Below are positions 35,350 through 45,114 of a DNA stretch of 64,000 nt, one piece after another. Made by a program: the position numbers and the translations under genes. Position 1 is the first letter of the stretch. Every line of letters begins with the position of its first letter. The stretch spans positions 372,001 through 436,000 of the forward strand of contig CAWKLX010000006.1 in assembly GCA_963850605.1 (NCBI GenBank), read 5' to 3'. Source of the stretch: BOG-908 sp963850605 (lineage in GTDB: Bacteria > Pseudomonadota > Alphaproteobacteria > Acetobacterales > Acetobacteraceae). Under the pieces are notes generated by a model. That model was not told the DNA's origin. It ran no database searches and worked only from the letters and a program-made list of their open reading frames with translations.

Positions 35350-36081
35350 ATGGAAATCGCGACCCTGCTTGTAGGACTGGCGACGATGATCGTGCCGCTT
35401 GCTGCCAGCGCACAAATGCACCGAAGCAATACCGCCGACCTCTCGGGTGGGATGCCGTTTAGCGACGGTTTCAGCGGAAAAAACCTTAACCAGGGCTGGA
35501 CGGTTGCCTCACGCAATGCGGATTCGTCGGTGGCTTTGACCGGCAAAGGCTATCTCAAGATCAAGGCGTCACCATTAAACGGCGGCTCCGATCTCTTCAA
35601 CTCGACCAATTACAGCGCGCCGGTGCTGCTGCAACCGGTGTCGGCAACGTCGAACTGGACAGTCCAGACCCAGATCAATTTCGCACCGACCAACAATTAT
35701 CAAAGCGCCGGTGTCCTGCTGGCGACGCAGCCCGGCGGTTTCACCGCCCAGTCACAGTACAACCGTGTTGCCGAAACCGCGTTTTATCCAGATGGCGGTG
35801 GAAACGTCGTTCGTTGCGATAACACCACGGTGATCGTCGCCTATAATCATCCCACCACGTTCTACAAAGTCGTCAAGACCGGTTCGGCTGCCAAGGGCTG
35901 GACCTACAACGTCGATTACAGCCCGGATGGCAAGACATGGACGTTCTGTGGCACATCCGCGGCAGACAAAACTGCCTACGGCTATGTCGGCTTGTTCGCC
36001 ATTCGGCAACCCTGGGATAACAATACCCAAGTCTATTCGGTTGCCGACTTCAACTACTTCAAAATCCACGTTAAGCCGTAA
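35350..36081 (+). CDS. Secreted concanavalin-like (DUF1349-type) protein
   Basis: The 243-residue protein has a signal peptide (IATLLVGLATMIVPLAASA) and a single beta-sandwich domain running from about residue 37 (FSDGFSGKNLNQGWTVAS) through LLQPVSATSNWTVQTQINF to VGLFAIRQPW near the end, characteristic of the DUF1349/laminin-G-like domains found in family 43 glycosidase-associated proteins. It may bind or act on polysaccharide; no catalytic residues are named. Ribosome site AAGGACG precedes the ATG. It follows the adhesin-like gene. Confidence 0.7.
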   Translation: MEIATLLVGLATMIVPLAASAQMHRSNTADLSGGMPFSDGFSGKNLNQGWTVASRNADSSVALTGKGYLKIKASPLNGGSDLFNSTNYSAPVLLQPVSATSNWTVQTQINFAPTNNYQSAGVLLATQPGGFTAQSQYNRVAETAFYPDGGGNVVRCDNTTVIVAYNHPTTFYKVVKTGSAAKGWTYNVDYSPDGKTWTFCGTSAADKTAYGYVGLFAIRQPWDNNTQVYSVADFNYFKIHVKP

Positions 36082-36124
36082 TCGGGCCCCATCACGGCAA
36101 GCCGCAAGACGGGCTGGTCGGTCA

Positions 36125-38882
36125 TTACGGCGGCGGCGAAAGGCCGGTCGCGGGCGGGGGTACCGGCCGGTCCAAGCCCGTCAGCACGGCCTGCGCCGCC
36201 TTCGTGCGCGCGTCGGTTGGGCCAAGCGTCGCCGACAATGCCCGCACGCTGTCGCCCAGGCTGGCGCGCGCCTCACGCATCTTCTTCTCCTGCGCCTGCA
36301 CTTGGCCCAGCAGCATCTCGAAATGCCCGGTGTCCCACTCGCCATGGGTGAACACGCGCCGCGCCCGGGCTACGATATCGGCGTACACCGAACTCCGCGC
36401 GGGCAAGATCGCCGGAAGCGCGATATTCCTCGGCCAGATTGCCCTGCACCCACAACGTGTCCTCGTTGTCCGCCCCCTGCGCCGCTCGCTGCAGGGCCAG
36501 CGCATGCTCGCCCATCGGCACCGCCTCCTGTGCGTGACCAGCATCCGACAGCACGCGCGCCAGAATATTGATGCCGAAGCGGGTGAATTCAAAGCCCTCG
36601 CCATGCGTGCGCAGGTTGAACGCCAGCGCCCCGCGCAACAGTTTTATCGCGTCGTCGTAACGGTGCGCCGCGGCATAGGCGCGGCCCAATTGCGTGGCGA
36701 TCCGGTTGGACAATTCCGTCTCGCCGCCCGACAAATTCAGCAAGCGGCGCCGCACATCCTCCAGCAATGCGATGGCTTCGGTCTGCTGTCCCGCCTCGTT
36801 CAGCACCATCGCCAGATGGAACCGCCGCTCCTGCAGGTGCAGATTGTCCGGCGCCAGCACGGCTTGCGACAGCGCCACCGTCCGACGCGACACGGCAATC
36901 GCTTCGCCGAAATGCTGTCCCTCGGAAAGCTGATAGGCCAGCAGGTCGCGCACCCGCAGCGTCAGCAGGCTGGATGGCCCGGTCCGACGCTGCACCTCGT
37001 CCAGGAACGGCCGCAACTTGCCGACGCAGATCGTGTCGGTGTCGTCGTTGAGGCATTCGGCGTAGAGCAGCGCAAAGCGGCCACGCAGTTCGGTGTCGGT
37101 GTCGTGCGGGTGGGCGGCCATGACGTCCTGGGCGACTGTCTTCATGCCGGCCAAATCGGCCATCCGCTCGGCCAGGTCGGCGATGGTCAGCCGCACTGCC
37201 TGTGTCTCCGGCGCGCCTTCGCCCAGATCCCGGCGCATGGTGGCCAGCGCCGCGCGTAGCAGCGGCAGCGCATGGTCGGGGTCGGCCAGGCCGGCATAGG
37301 CGCCGCCGATGGCCGCCTCGGCCGAGGCGCGATCCAGCGTGCCGGGCGCGAATTTCTTGCCCAGATCGGCAGCCGCCACCGCCAGCACGGATTTTATCGG
37401 CGCGTTGGGGTTGGCCCCCAGCACAGGGTTGGCGGCGGAAAACAAATCGTCGGTGACGAAACTCGTCACCACCCGGGCGCGGGCCGCATCGCGCGCCGCC
37501 TGCGCGCCTGCCCGCTCGGCCCTGACATACAGGATGGTGGCCGCCGCTAGGCCAAGTGCCAGCGCCGCCCCCAGTGCCCGCATCGGCCCGCGCCGCGCAC
37601 GGGCACGGTCCAAGGCCGCGCGGATGCGGGCTGCCTCGGCCGCCTCGGCCAGCTTGCGTGCCGCCGCCGCACGCCGGCCCGGCAGGCTGCGCAGGCGGGT
37701 GGCAAGTTCAGCGGCGTTGGCGAGCCGCCGCGCCGGGTCTCCGGCTGCCGCCACAGAAATATCCTCCCGGAGCAGGGGATCGGCCACCTGCTCCTCCCAG
37801 CCAGGAGCCATCGGGCAGCGGAAATCCCCTGCCGCCAACTGGAACAGGATGATGCCGAGTGCGAAGATATCGGCTTGCACCGTGGGCGCGCTGCCAGCCA
37901 GCAACTCGGGCGCCTGATACAGGCGCGTGCCTGTACCGGCGGGCAGGCCGGTCGGCTCGATGTCCATGCGCGTGATGCCCAGCGCGTCCAGCCGCGCCGG
38001 CTCCATCGCCCGGCCGCTGCCGAAATCGGCCAGGATGATCGCCGGCCGGCCGCCGTCGATGCGGATCAGGACGTTGGCCGGCTTGAGATCCTTATGCAGC
38101 ACACCGACCCCGTGCGCGGCGGCCAGTGCGTCCGCGATCTGGGCGGCAAGCTCGATCCGCACCGCGATATCGATGGCGGGCAGCCCACCCTCGGCGGCCG
38201 CCCAATCGGCCAGGTTGCCCCGCTCCACCCAAGCTGTGGTGACCGCGAAGGGCGGCTGTTCCAGGTTCCAATCCAGCAGCCGGACCAGGTCGTCCCGCTG
38301 GCCAAGCGCCTCGCGCAGCAGGCGGCCGAGCGTGATCTCCCTGCGCAGGGCGGCCACGCCCGCCGCATCGCGCGCGAATTTCTTCACCCGCCGGTCGCCC
38401 CGCGTCGCGTGCCGCACCAGCCACACATCGCCGAAACCGCCAGTCCCCAGCCGCCGCTCCAGCCGCCAGTCCGGGCAGCCCGGCACCTCGCCGCCGACCT
38501 GCAACTCCAACGCGGCGGGCAGCGGCAAGGGCGCTACCTCCTCGGCGACCACCGGGGCCGCGAAGCGGTAGCCGTAGCCGTGCACAGTATGGACGATGCT
38601 GTGGTCCGCATCGCCCAGCGCGCGCCGCAGCCTGGCCATGCATTTGGTCAGCGATGCGTCCGAAACCTCGCGCCCGGTCCACAGCTGCGTGACCACCTCG
38701 GCCTTGGTCACCACCTCGCCCGCATGGGCCAGAAGCAGCGCCAGCATCTCCAAAGGCCGCCGCTCAAGGTCGACCGGCTCGCCACCGACCGTCAGCCGGA
38801 GGCTCGCCTCGTCGAAGCAGGCGTTGCCGAACCGCCAGCGCCAAGGCGGGCGTTCAGGGGAGCGAAGTAGGGCGCCTGGCAT
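36125..38882 (-). CDS. Winged-helix / Ser-Thr kinase / TPR membrane sensor, frame broken near C-terminus
   Basis: The first 36391-38882 part reads as one frame. Order: OmpR-type winged-helix DNA-binding domain (about residues 16-110, with SDASLTKCMARLRRALGD and HTVHGYGYRF), then a kinase domain (about 135-400: GTGGFGDVW, HKDLKPANVL, DFGSG, APELL), a membrane helix (about 440-460), and tetratricopeptide-like repeats. At about 36391 one extra base makes the listed frame end in unrelated residues, while the next frame continues with SVYADIVARARRVF and RTKAAQAVLTGLD to 36125. Removing the base gives about 918 residues. Such a protein could read periplasmic or TPR-bound signals and act on DNA and by phosphorylation; partners are unknown. 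Confidence 0.8.
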
Positions 38883-38956
38883 GATCGCGAATGGTTAGGG
38901 CGTTCCGTGTCCGATGCCGAATAAAAAATAAACCCGTGTCATCAACGCGACGCAAT

Positions 38957-39292
38957 TTACCGACCGGGCTGGCCGTCCAGGCCCGTCTCGTATTGCGAGG
39001 CACAGCAGAATTCGCCGGGGTGGGTGGACCCCCAGCTAGACCCGGCCTCATAGGTTCGCAGCGGTTCGAGCGGGGCCTGCTCGTATGGATCGCGCTGGAT
39101 CGGTGCACGGTGACCGATCACCCTGATCTCCTCAGTATGCCGCCCGCTCGCGCTCCACCGGTATGCCGGGTTGGGCCTCAGCAACGCGCCTTGCGCGGCC
39201 GGAGGCGGGACGAACCAGCGCGGCTGACCGGGCGCGGGGACCGCCAGCGCCGGTACGGTGGCCATCACGCTGATGTAAGCCAGCCTCGTCAT
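38957..39292 (-). CDS. Small exported protein of unknown function
   Basis: The 111-residue protein opens with a hydrophobic export segment (LAYISVMATVPALAVPAPG) and has a Pro/Arg-rich mature part without recognised domains. A strong ribosome site (GGAGG five bases before the ATG) and a 17-base gap from the leuA stop indicate it is translated from the leuA transcript. Its tie to leucine synthesis is only by position. Confidence 0.65.
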   Translation of the reverse strand: MTRLAYISVMATVPALAVPAPGQPRWFVPPPAAQGALLRPNPAYRWSASGRHTEEIRVIGHRAPIQRDPYEQAPLEPLRTYEAGSSWGSTHPGEFCCASQYETGLDGQPGR

Positions 39293-39309
39293 GTCGGCCT
39301 CCGGGGAAG

Positions 39310-40890
39310 TCAGGCCGAGCGGGACATCTCCACCGGCTCGGTCCGCAGCCGCTTGACCAGCAGCTTGTTCAGCGCATGCACGTAAGCCCGTGCGCTGGCG
39401 ACGATGGTGTCGGTGTCGGCGCCCTGGCCATCAACCATTTTCCCGTTTTCGGACAGGCGCACCGTCGTCTTGGCCTGTGCGTCCGTGCCCTCGGTGACGG
39501 CGCCTACCGAGAACAAAACGAGCGACGCCTCGTGCGGAAACAGGGCGCGTATGGCGCGAAACGTCGCATCGATCGGTCCGTCGCCCGTCTCGGTCGCCGT
39601 GTTTTGGACACCATCGACTTCCAGCGTCAGATCGGCACGCGCCGGGCCGCGGGAGCCTGCCCGAAGATCGAGCTCGATGAATTTGATACGCGTGTGATCG
39701 CGGCCTACCTCGTCGTCGACGAGCGCCACGATGTCTTCGTCGTAGACGATCTTCTTGCGGTCAGCGATGTCCTTGAAGCGGCGGAATGCGTCGTTCAGCG
39801 CGTTGTCGCCCAACTCGCCGTAGCCCAGGGCGGCCAGCTTGTCGCGGAACGCGGCGCGGCCTGAATGCTTGCCCATGACAAGGCTGGTCTTGGTCCAGCC
39901 GACGCTTTCGGGCGTCATGATCTCGTACGTTTGCGCATTTTTCAGCATGCCATCCTGGTGGATGCCGCTCTCATGGGCAAACGCGTTGCGGCCGACGATC
40001 GCCTTGTTCGGCTGCACGTCGAACCCGGTGATGGTGGAGAGAAGGCGGGACGTGCGCAGGATCTTTTCGGACACGATATTGGTCCGATAAGGCACCGCAT
40101 CCTGCCGGGTGCGCAGCGCCATCGTGATTTCTTCCAGCGCTGCGTTGCCCGCACGCTCACCGATGCCGTTAATGGTGCATTCCACCTGACGCGCGCCGGC
40201 GCGCAGGGCAGCGACCGTGTTGGCCACCGCAAGCCCCAGATCGTTATGGTTGTGGGCCGAAAAGATGACCGTCTCGGCGCCGGGCACGCGGGCGCGGAGA
40301 TCCGAGAAAATGCGGGTGATGTCCTCCGGCAAAGCATAGCCGACGGTGTCGGGAATGTTGATGGTGGTGGCCCCGGCGGCGATGGCGGCTTCCACGCACC
40401 GCGCCAGGAAATCCGGGTCGGTGCGGCTGCCATCCTCGGCGGACCATTCCACATCCGGCACGAACCGCCGCGCCAGCCCGACCGAGGCCGTCACCGCCTC
40501 CAGCACGGCGTCGGGCTCCATTCGCAGCTTGTATTTCATGTGGAGTGGCGAGGTGCTGATGAAGGTGTGGATGCGTGGGCGGTCGGCCCCGCGCACCGCC
40601 TCGGCCGCACGCGTGATGTCGCCCGGGGCAGAGCGCGCCAAACCGCAGATGACGGGGCCGCGCACGGCCGCGGCGATCGCCTGCACGGAGTTGAAATCCC
40701 CGGGCGAGGCGATGGGGAAGCCGGCTTCGATCACGTCCGCGCCAAGTTCCGCCAGTGCATGAGCCAGCCGCACTTTTTCGGCCAGGTTCATCGAAAACCC
40801 GGGCGACTGTTCGCCGTCGCGCAAGGTCGTGTCGAACATGATGACCCGGTCAGGGTCCAGTCGCCCAAAGCTGGGATGGTCGATGGTCAT
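39310..40890 (-). CDS. leuA: 2-isopropylmalate synthase
   Basis: The first committed leucine enzyme joins acetyl-CoA and 2-oxoisovalerate. The 526-residue protein has the N-terminal IMFDTTLRDGEQSPGFSMN, the metal-binding HNHNDLGLAVAN and INGIGERAGNAALEEI, then a C-terminal regulatory domain for leucine feedback. The open frame begins 33 bases further upstream, but GAGGGG eight bases before ATG 40890 and family length favour the shorter start. A small exported protein gene follows at once. Confidence 0.95.
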   Translation of the reverse strand: MTIDHPSFGRLDPDRVIMFDTTLRDGEQSPGFSMNLAEKVRLAHALAELGADVIEAGFPIASPGDFNSVQAIAAAVRGPVICGLARSAPGDITRAAEAVRGADRPRIHTFISTSPLHMKYKLRMEPDAVLEAVTASVGLARRFVPDVEWSAEDGSRTDPDFLARCVEAAIAAGATTINIPDTVGYALPEDITRIFSDLRARVPGAETVIFSAHNHNDLGLAVANTVAALRAGARQVECTINGIGERAGNAALEEITMALRTRQDAVPYRTNIVSEKILRTSRLLSTITGFDVQPNKAIVGRNAFAHESGIHQDGMLKNAQTYEIMTPESVGWTKTSLVMGKHSGRAAFRDKLAALGYGELGDNALNDAFRRFKDIADRKKIVYDEDIVALVDDEVGRDHTRIKFIELDLRAGSRGPARADLTLEVDGVQNTATETGDGPIDATFRAIRALFPHEASLVLFSVGAVTEGTDAQAKTTVRLSENGKMVDGQGADTDTIVASARAYVHALNKLLVKRLRTEPVEMSRSA

Positions 40891-41090
40891 GGCCGCGCCC
40901 CTCAAATGACTGTTGCCCGACACCCCTGAACGCGGCGGTCACGTGGACCGCAGGCCCGCTCAGGGGGCGCTAAGTCGAAGGGAAGTCGCGCGAAAAATCC
41001 GCCACGCACAGCGATGCATCAGGACGCCAAGACCGTGCGCAAACGAAGGCATGCGCAGACAATAACCGGCGTATGGTAAACAGACAAGAA

Positions 41091-41132
41091 ATCAGTCGTC
41101 GACCGCCAGGAAACCCGACGGCCGACGACTGA
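41091..41132. repeat. Palindromic TCAGTCGTCG...CGACGACTGA element
   Basis: TCAGTCGTCGACCG and CGGCCGACGACTGA lie about 12 bases apart and pair across most of their length, just past the 3' end of the His-rich exported protein gene (reverse strand). The words match the elements at 3.0 and 26.5 kb. This copy is the cleanest hairpin of the group and probably acts at mRNA 3' ends. Confidence 0.65.
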
Positions 41133-41140
41133 CAGTATGG

Positions 41141-41419
41141 TTACTTCTTCGGCGCGTCGGCCGGCGGGGCCGAGGCGTCCGGAGCAGGTGCGGAAGCGTC
41201 GGACGACGCCTTGTGGCTGCTATGATGGTGGTGCGAGCGGTGATGGCTGTGATGGGTGGCCTTGGGCGCCGGGGTGCCGGCATCCGGGGTGGCGGCCGGC
41301 GCACTGGCGTCAGGGGTGGCGGGTGCTGGGGTTGCAGGCGCCGGGGCGGCGGTCTGGGCAAAAGCCGGTGCGGCGAACAGAGCGGCGGCGAAAGCGGCGC
41401 TCAGCAGGGGGAGCTTCAT
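41141..41419 (-). CDS. Small exported Ala/Pro/His-rich protein
   Basis: The 92-residue product starts with a signal peptide (MKLPLLSAAFAAALFAAPAFA) and continues as low-complexity Ala/Pro/Thr sequence with a cluster HHSHHRSHHHHSSH at about residues 55-68 that could bind metal ions. A good GGAG site precedes ATG 41419; the open frame is longer upstream but lacks support. It lies between ilvC and leuA on the same strand but likely has its own control. Function is unknown. Confidence 0.75.
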   Translation of the reverse strand: MKLPLLSAAFAAALFAAPAFAQTAAPAPATPAPATPDASAPAATPDAGTPAPKATHHSHHRSHHHHSSHKASSDASAPAPDASAPPADAPKK

Positions 41420-41520
41420 AGGGTCTCCAAACTTCTTGTGACTGGGGTGGATGGGCGCGTCCGCCACACACGGCGCTGTGGCAGCATGTCTGAAACGCGC
41501 ACACCTATGGCCACAACACC

Positions 41521-41542
41521 GCTGAGTTGTCAGCTTTTTTTT
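41521..41542 (+). terminator. Possible intrinsic terminator on + strand
   Basis: GCTGA, loop GTTG, TCAGC and then eight T. The stem is short (five pairs) and no + strand gene ends here, so the function is unclear; the same A/T tract may instead belong to the promoter of the facing His-rich gene. Confidence 0.3.
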
Positions 41543-41578
41543 CGGTAATGATAGGCGGGGCGGGGCCGAGACGGTGAT

Positions 41579-42598
41579 TTAGTTGCGTGCGCGATCAACC
41601 AGCGCGTTCTTGGTGATCCAGGGCATCATGCCGCGCAGCCGCTCGCCGACCTTTTCGATGGGGTGCTCGGCGTTGCGTCGCCGGGTGGCCCTGAACCCGG
41701 CCTGATTGACGCGGTTCTCCAGCATCCAGTCGCGGGTGAAGCGGCCGGACTGTATGTCGTCCAGCACCCGCTTCATCTCCGCCTTGGTCTCCTTGGTGAT
41801 GATCCGCGGCCCGGTGACATACTCGCCATACTCGGCCGTGTTGCTGATCGAGTAGTTCATGTTGGCGATGCCGCCCTCGTAGATCAGATCGACGATCAGC
41901 TTGACCTCGTGCAGGCACTCGAAATAGGCCATCTCGGGCGCATACCCGGCCTCCGTCAGCGTCTCGAACCCCGCCTTGATCAGCTCCACCAAACCGCCGC
42001 ACAATACCGCCTGTTCGCCGAAAAGGTCGGTCTCGCATTCTTCGCGGAAGCTGGTCTCGATGATTCCGGCGCGTCCTCCGCCGATGGCGCTGGCATAGCT
42101 GAGCGCGATCTCCAGCGCGTTGCCGGACGGGTTCTGCTCCACGGCCACCAGGCAGGGCACGCCGCCGCCGCGCTCATATTCGCTGCGCACCGTGTGGCCG
42201 GGGCCTTTCGGCGCGATCATGAACACGTCCAGGTCGGCCCGCGGATCGATCAGGTGAAAATGAATGTTCAGGCCATGGGCGAATGCCAGGGCCGTGCCCT
42301 CCCGCATGTGGGGGCCCAAATGATCGCGGTAGAGCTCGCCTTGCAGTTCGTCCGGCGTCAGTACCATGACGACATCGGCCCAGGCGGCTGCTTCGGATGG
42401 GGTCATCACCCGCAGCCCGGCCGCCTCGGCTTTCGCGATACCGGCCGACCCCGGGCGCAAAGCCACGACAAGATCAGCGACGCCGCTATCATGCAGGTTC
42501 TGCGCATGGGCGTGGCCCTGGCTGCCGAAACCCACGACGGCTACCCGGCGGGATTTGATCAGGTTCACGTCGGCGTCGCGATCGTAATATACACGCAT
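41579..42598 (-). CDS. ilvC: Ketol-acid reductoisomerase
   Basis: This 339-residue class I enzyme isomerises and reduces acetohydroxy acids in valine, leucine and isoleucine synthesis. It shows the NADPH-binding AVVGFGSQGHAHAQNLHDSG, the metal-binding GVPCLVAVEQ region and EECETDLFGEQAVLCGG, and the C-terminal GGIANMNYSISNTAEYGEY motif. Length is typical. It follows ilvH by about 40 bases, so ilvI-ilvH-ilvC is probably one transcript. Confidence 0.97.
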   Translation of the reverse strand: MRVYYDRDADVNLIKSRRVAVVGFGSQGHAHAQNLHDSGVADLVVALRPGSAGIAKAEAAGLRVMTPSEAAAWADVVMVLTPDELQGELYRDHLGPHMREGTALAFAHGLNIHFHLIDPRADLDVFMIAPKGPGHTVRSEYERGGGVPCLVAVEQNPSGNALEIALSYASAIGGGRAGIIETSFREECETDLFGEQAVLCGGLVELIKAGFETLTEAGYAPEMAYFECLHEVKLIVDLIYEGGIANMNYSISNTAEYGEYVTGPRIITKETKAEMKRVLDDIQSGRFTRDWMLENRVNQAGFRATRRRNAEHPIEKVGERLRGMMPWITKNALVDRARN

Positions 42599-42639
42599 GC
42601 TTGCTTTTTCCTCGAACGGGCGGTGTGGTCGCGTGCCGC

Positions 42640-43155
42640 CTATAAGGTGGCGATGCCGCGGGCAATGGCGGCGATCCCCGTGCGGGACACCTCGGCCAGT
42701 CCGATCGGCCGCATCAGCTCTATGAACGCATCGAGCTTGTCCGCCGCCCCGGTCAGTTCGAATACGAAACTTCCTGTCGTGGTATCCACAACACGGGCAC
42801 GGAAGGATTCGGCGATCCGCAGCGATTCCGAGCGGTGCTCGCCGCCGGCCACCACTTTGACGAGCGCCATTTCGCGCGCCACATGCGGCCCTTGCTTCGT
42901 GAGGTCGGCAACCCGGTGGACCGGGACCAGCCGGTCGAGCTGTGCCTTGATCTGGTCGATCACCATCTCGGTGCCGGAGGTGACGACGTTGATGCGGCTC
43001 AGCCCGCCACCATCGGCAACAGCGGCCACAGTCAAACTGTCGATATTGTAGCCGCGGCCGGAGAACAGGCCGATCACGCGCGCCAGCACGCCGCTTTCGT
43101 TATCGACCAGCACCGAGATCGTGGCGCTTTTCTGGCCGCCATCCTGGGGAGGCAT
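42640..43155 (-). CDS. ilvH: Acetolactate synthase small (regulatory) subunit
   Basis: The 171-residue regulatory subunit has an N-terminal ACT domain (ISVLVDNESGVLARVIGLFS followed by GRGYNIDSLTVA) and a second domain ending in FVFELTGAADKLDAFIELM. It confers valine feedback on the catalytic subunit. Its ATG overlaps the ilvI stop codon by one base (TGATG), indicating translational coupling. Confidence 0.96.
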   Translation of the reverse strand: MPPQDGGQKSATISVLVDNESGVLARVIGLFSGRGYNIDSLTVAAVADGGGLSRINVVTSGTEMVIDQIKAQLDRLVPVHRVADLTKQGPHVAREMALVKVVAGGEHRSESLRIAESFRARVVDTTTGSFVFELTGAADKLDAFIELMRPIGLAEVSRTGIAAIARGIATL

Positions 43156-44972
43156 CAGACCAGCATCATGCCTTCGTCGGTGATACTCGCGGTCCGGCCA
43201 GCGTGCTCCGGGCCCAGGATCATCTCGTTATGGGCGGCGCCGGACGGGATCATAGGATAGCAGTTTTCCGTACGGTCCACGCAGATGTCGGCGATCACCG
43301 GTCCCGGCTCGGCCAGCATGGCGCGTATGGCCCCGTCCAGCTCGCCGTAATTGCGGGCGCGCAGGCCAGTCGCGTGAAAGCTCTCGGCCAATTTCACAAA
43401 ATCCGGCAGGGCGGCCGAGTAGCTCTCGGAGTACCGCGATCCGTGCAGCAGCTCCTGCCACTGGCGCACCATGCCCATGTACTCGTTGTTCAGGATGAAG
43501 ATTTTCACCGGCAGCCGATACTGCGCGAGCGTACCCATTTCCTGGATATTCATCAGGATGCTGGCCTCACCGGCGATGTCGATGACCAGCGCATCGGGAT
43601 GGGCCACCTGCACGCCGGCCGCCGCAGGCAGGCCGTAGCCCATGGTGCCCAGGCCGCCGGACGTCATCCAGCGGTTCGGGCGGTCGAACGGAAAATACTG
43701 GGCCGCCCACATCTGGTGCTGGCCGACCTCGGTGGTGATGAACGTGTCGCGTCCGGTCTCGGCACAGAGTTCGGCCAGGCGCTGCACCGCGTATTGCGGT
43801 TTAATCACCGCGTCGGCAGCCTGATCCTGGGTGAAGCGCAGGCTGCGAATGGCGCGCCAGCTTTCAATCTGGTTCCACCAGGCCCGGTGCGCGTCACTAT
43901 TCTGCCGCGTCGGTTCCTCGTGCCACGCCTCGACCATGGCACGCAGCACCAAGGTCGCATCGCCCACAATCGGAATATCGACCGCCACATTCTTGTTGAT
44001 GTTCGATGGATCGATATCGGCGTGGATCTTGAAACTGCCCGGCGAAAAGGCGGCGAGCCGCCCGGTCACACGGTCGTCGAAACGGGCGCCGATGTTGAGC
44101 ATGACGTCGCAGCCATGCATGGCGAGATTTGCCTCGTAGGTTCCGTGCATGCCGAGCATGCCTAGAAAATGCCGGTCGGAGGCAGGAAACGCGCCCAACC
44201 CCATCAGCGTGTTCGTGCACGGCAAGTCACCCAGACGCACCAGCTCGGCGAGCAGGCGCGCGGCTTCCGGCCCGGCATTGATCACCCCGCCGCCCGCGTA
44301 GACGACCGGCCGCCGTGCCTGTTTCAGCGCGCGAACCGCCGCGCGTATCGCCGAGATATCGGGCGCCGTGCGCGGCCGGTAGCTGCGATGGGGTATGGCG
44401 GATGCGGCCTCGTACGGCGCCGGCGCGATCAGGATGTCTTTGGGCAAATCGACAACCACCGGCCCAGGCCGGCCGCTGCGCGCCACGTAAAACGCCTCGT
44501 GCACCGTGCGGGCCAGGTCGGCACCGCGCTTGACGAGGTAATTATGTTTCGTGGCAGGGCGGGTGATACCGGTGGTGTCGGCCTCCTGAAATGCATCATT
44601 GCCGATCAAATGCGTCGGAACCTGCCCGGTCAGACAAACCAGCGGCACACTGTCCATCAGCGCATCCAGCAGGCCAGTGACCGCGTTCGTCGCGCCAGGG
44701 CCGCTGGTGACCAACACGCAGCCGACCCGGCCGGTGCTGCGCGCGTAGCCTTCTGCCGCATGCACAGCCGCCTGCTCGTGACGCACCAGGATGTGGCGAA
44801 TGGCCGTCTGCTGGAACAGCGCGTCGTAAATCGGCAGCACCGCGCCGCCAGGATAGCCGAACACCACCTCCACGCCTTGCTCGACCAGCGCACGAAGCAG
44901 GATCTCGGCGCCGGTTTGGACGTCGGACTGCGCGCTCGTCGCGCTGCCGACCGGCTGGCTGATGGCGTTCAT
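43155..44972 (-). CDS. ilvI: Acetolactate synthase large (catalytic) subunit
   Basis: The 605-residue thiamine-diphosphate enzyme makes acetolactate or acetohydroxybutyrate. It has the N-terminal PP domain with catalytic Glu in LVRHEQAAVHAAEGYARSTG, GRPGPVVVDLPKDI in the middle, and the C-terminal cofactor motif AGEASILMNIQEMGTLAQYR...NN. The usual GD of this motif is GE here, a change I believe also occurs in relatives. Start ATG 44972 is followed by ilvH. A possible 14-residue leader ORF lies just upstream. Confidence 0.96.
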   Translation of the reverse strand: MNAISQPVGSATSAQSDVQTGAEILLRALVEQGVEVVFGYPGGAVLPIYDALFQQTAIRHILVRHEQAAVHAAEGYARSTGRVGCVLVTSGPGATNAVTGLLDALMDSVPLVCLTGQVPTHLIGNDAFQEADTTGITRPATKHNYLVKRGADLARTVHEAFYVARSGRPGPVVVDLPKDILIAPAPYEAASAIPHRSYRPRTAPDISAIRAAVRALKQARRPVVYAGGGVINAGPEAARLLAELVRLGDLPCTNTLMGLGAFPASDRHFLGMLGMHGTYEANLAMHGCDVMLNIGARFDDRVTGRLAAFSPGSFKIHADIDPSNINKNVAVDIPIVGDATLVLRAMVEAWHEEPTRQNSDAHRAWWNQIESWRAIRSLRFTQDQAADAVIKPQYAVQRLAELCAETGRDTFITTEVGQHQMWAAQYFPFDRPNRWMTSGGLGTMGYGLPAAAGVQVAHPDALVIDIAGEASILMNIQEMGTLAQYRLPVKIFILNNEYMGMVRQWQELLHGSRYSESYSAALPDFVKLAESFHATGLRARNYGELDGAIRAMLAEPGPVIADICVDRTENCYPMIPSGAAHNEMILGPEHAGRTASITDEGMMLV

Positions 44973-44981
44973 CGGTGTGTT

Positions 44982-45026
44982 TTACGGATCGATGGCGGGT
45001 GCGTCAATCGCATCACGAATGAACAT
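44982..45026 (-). promoter_or_regulatory. Possible ilv leader peptide ORF
   Basis: In the 142-base space upstream of ilvI a tiny ORF reads MFIRDAIDAPAIDP and ends nine bases before the ilvI ATG. AAGGGA stands about seven bases before its ATG. It has three Ile codons but no run of Ile, Val or Leu, so classical attenuation is not strongly supported; translational coupling is equally possible. Confidence 0.3.
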
Positions 45027-45114
45027 GATACTATCCCTTAAAATTTGTTCCGATTCTTGCGCGCCGGCACTGTATCGCGCAAGGAAGCTATGCGTCGCAT
45101 TGCCGGCTGCAATG

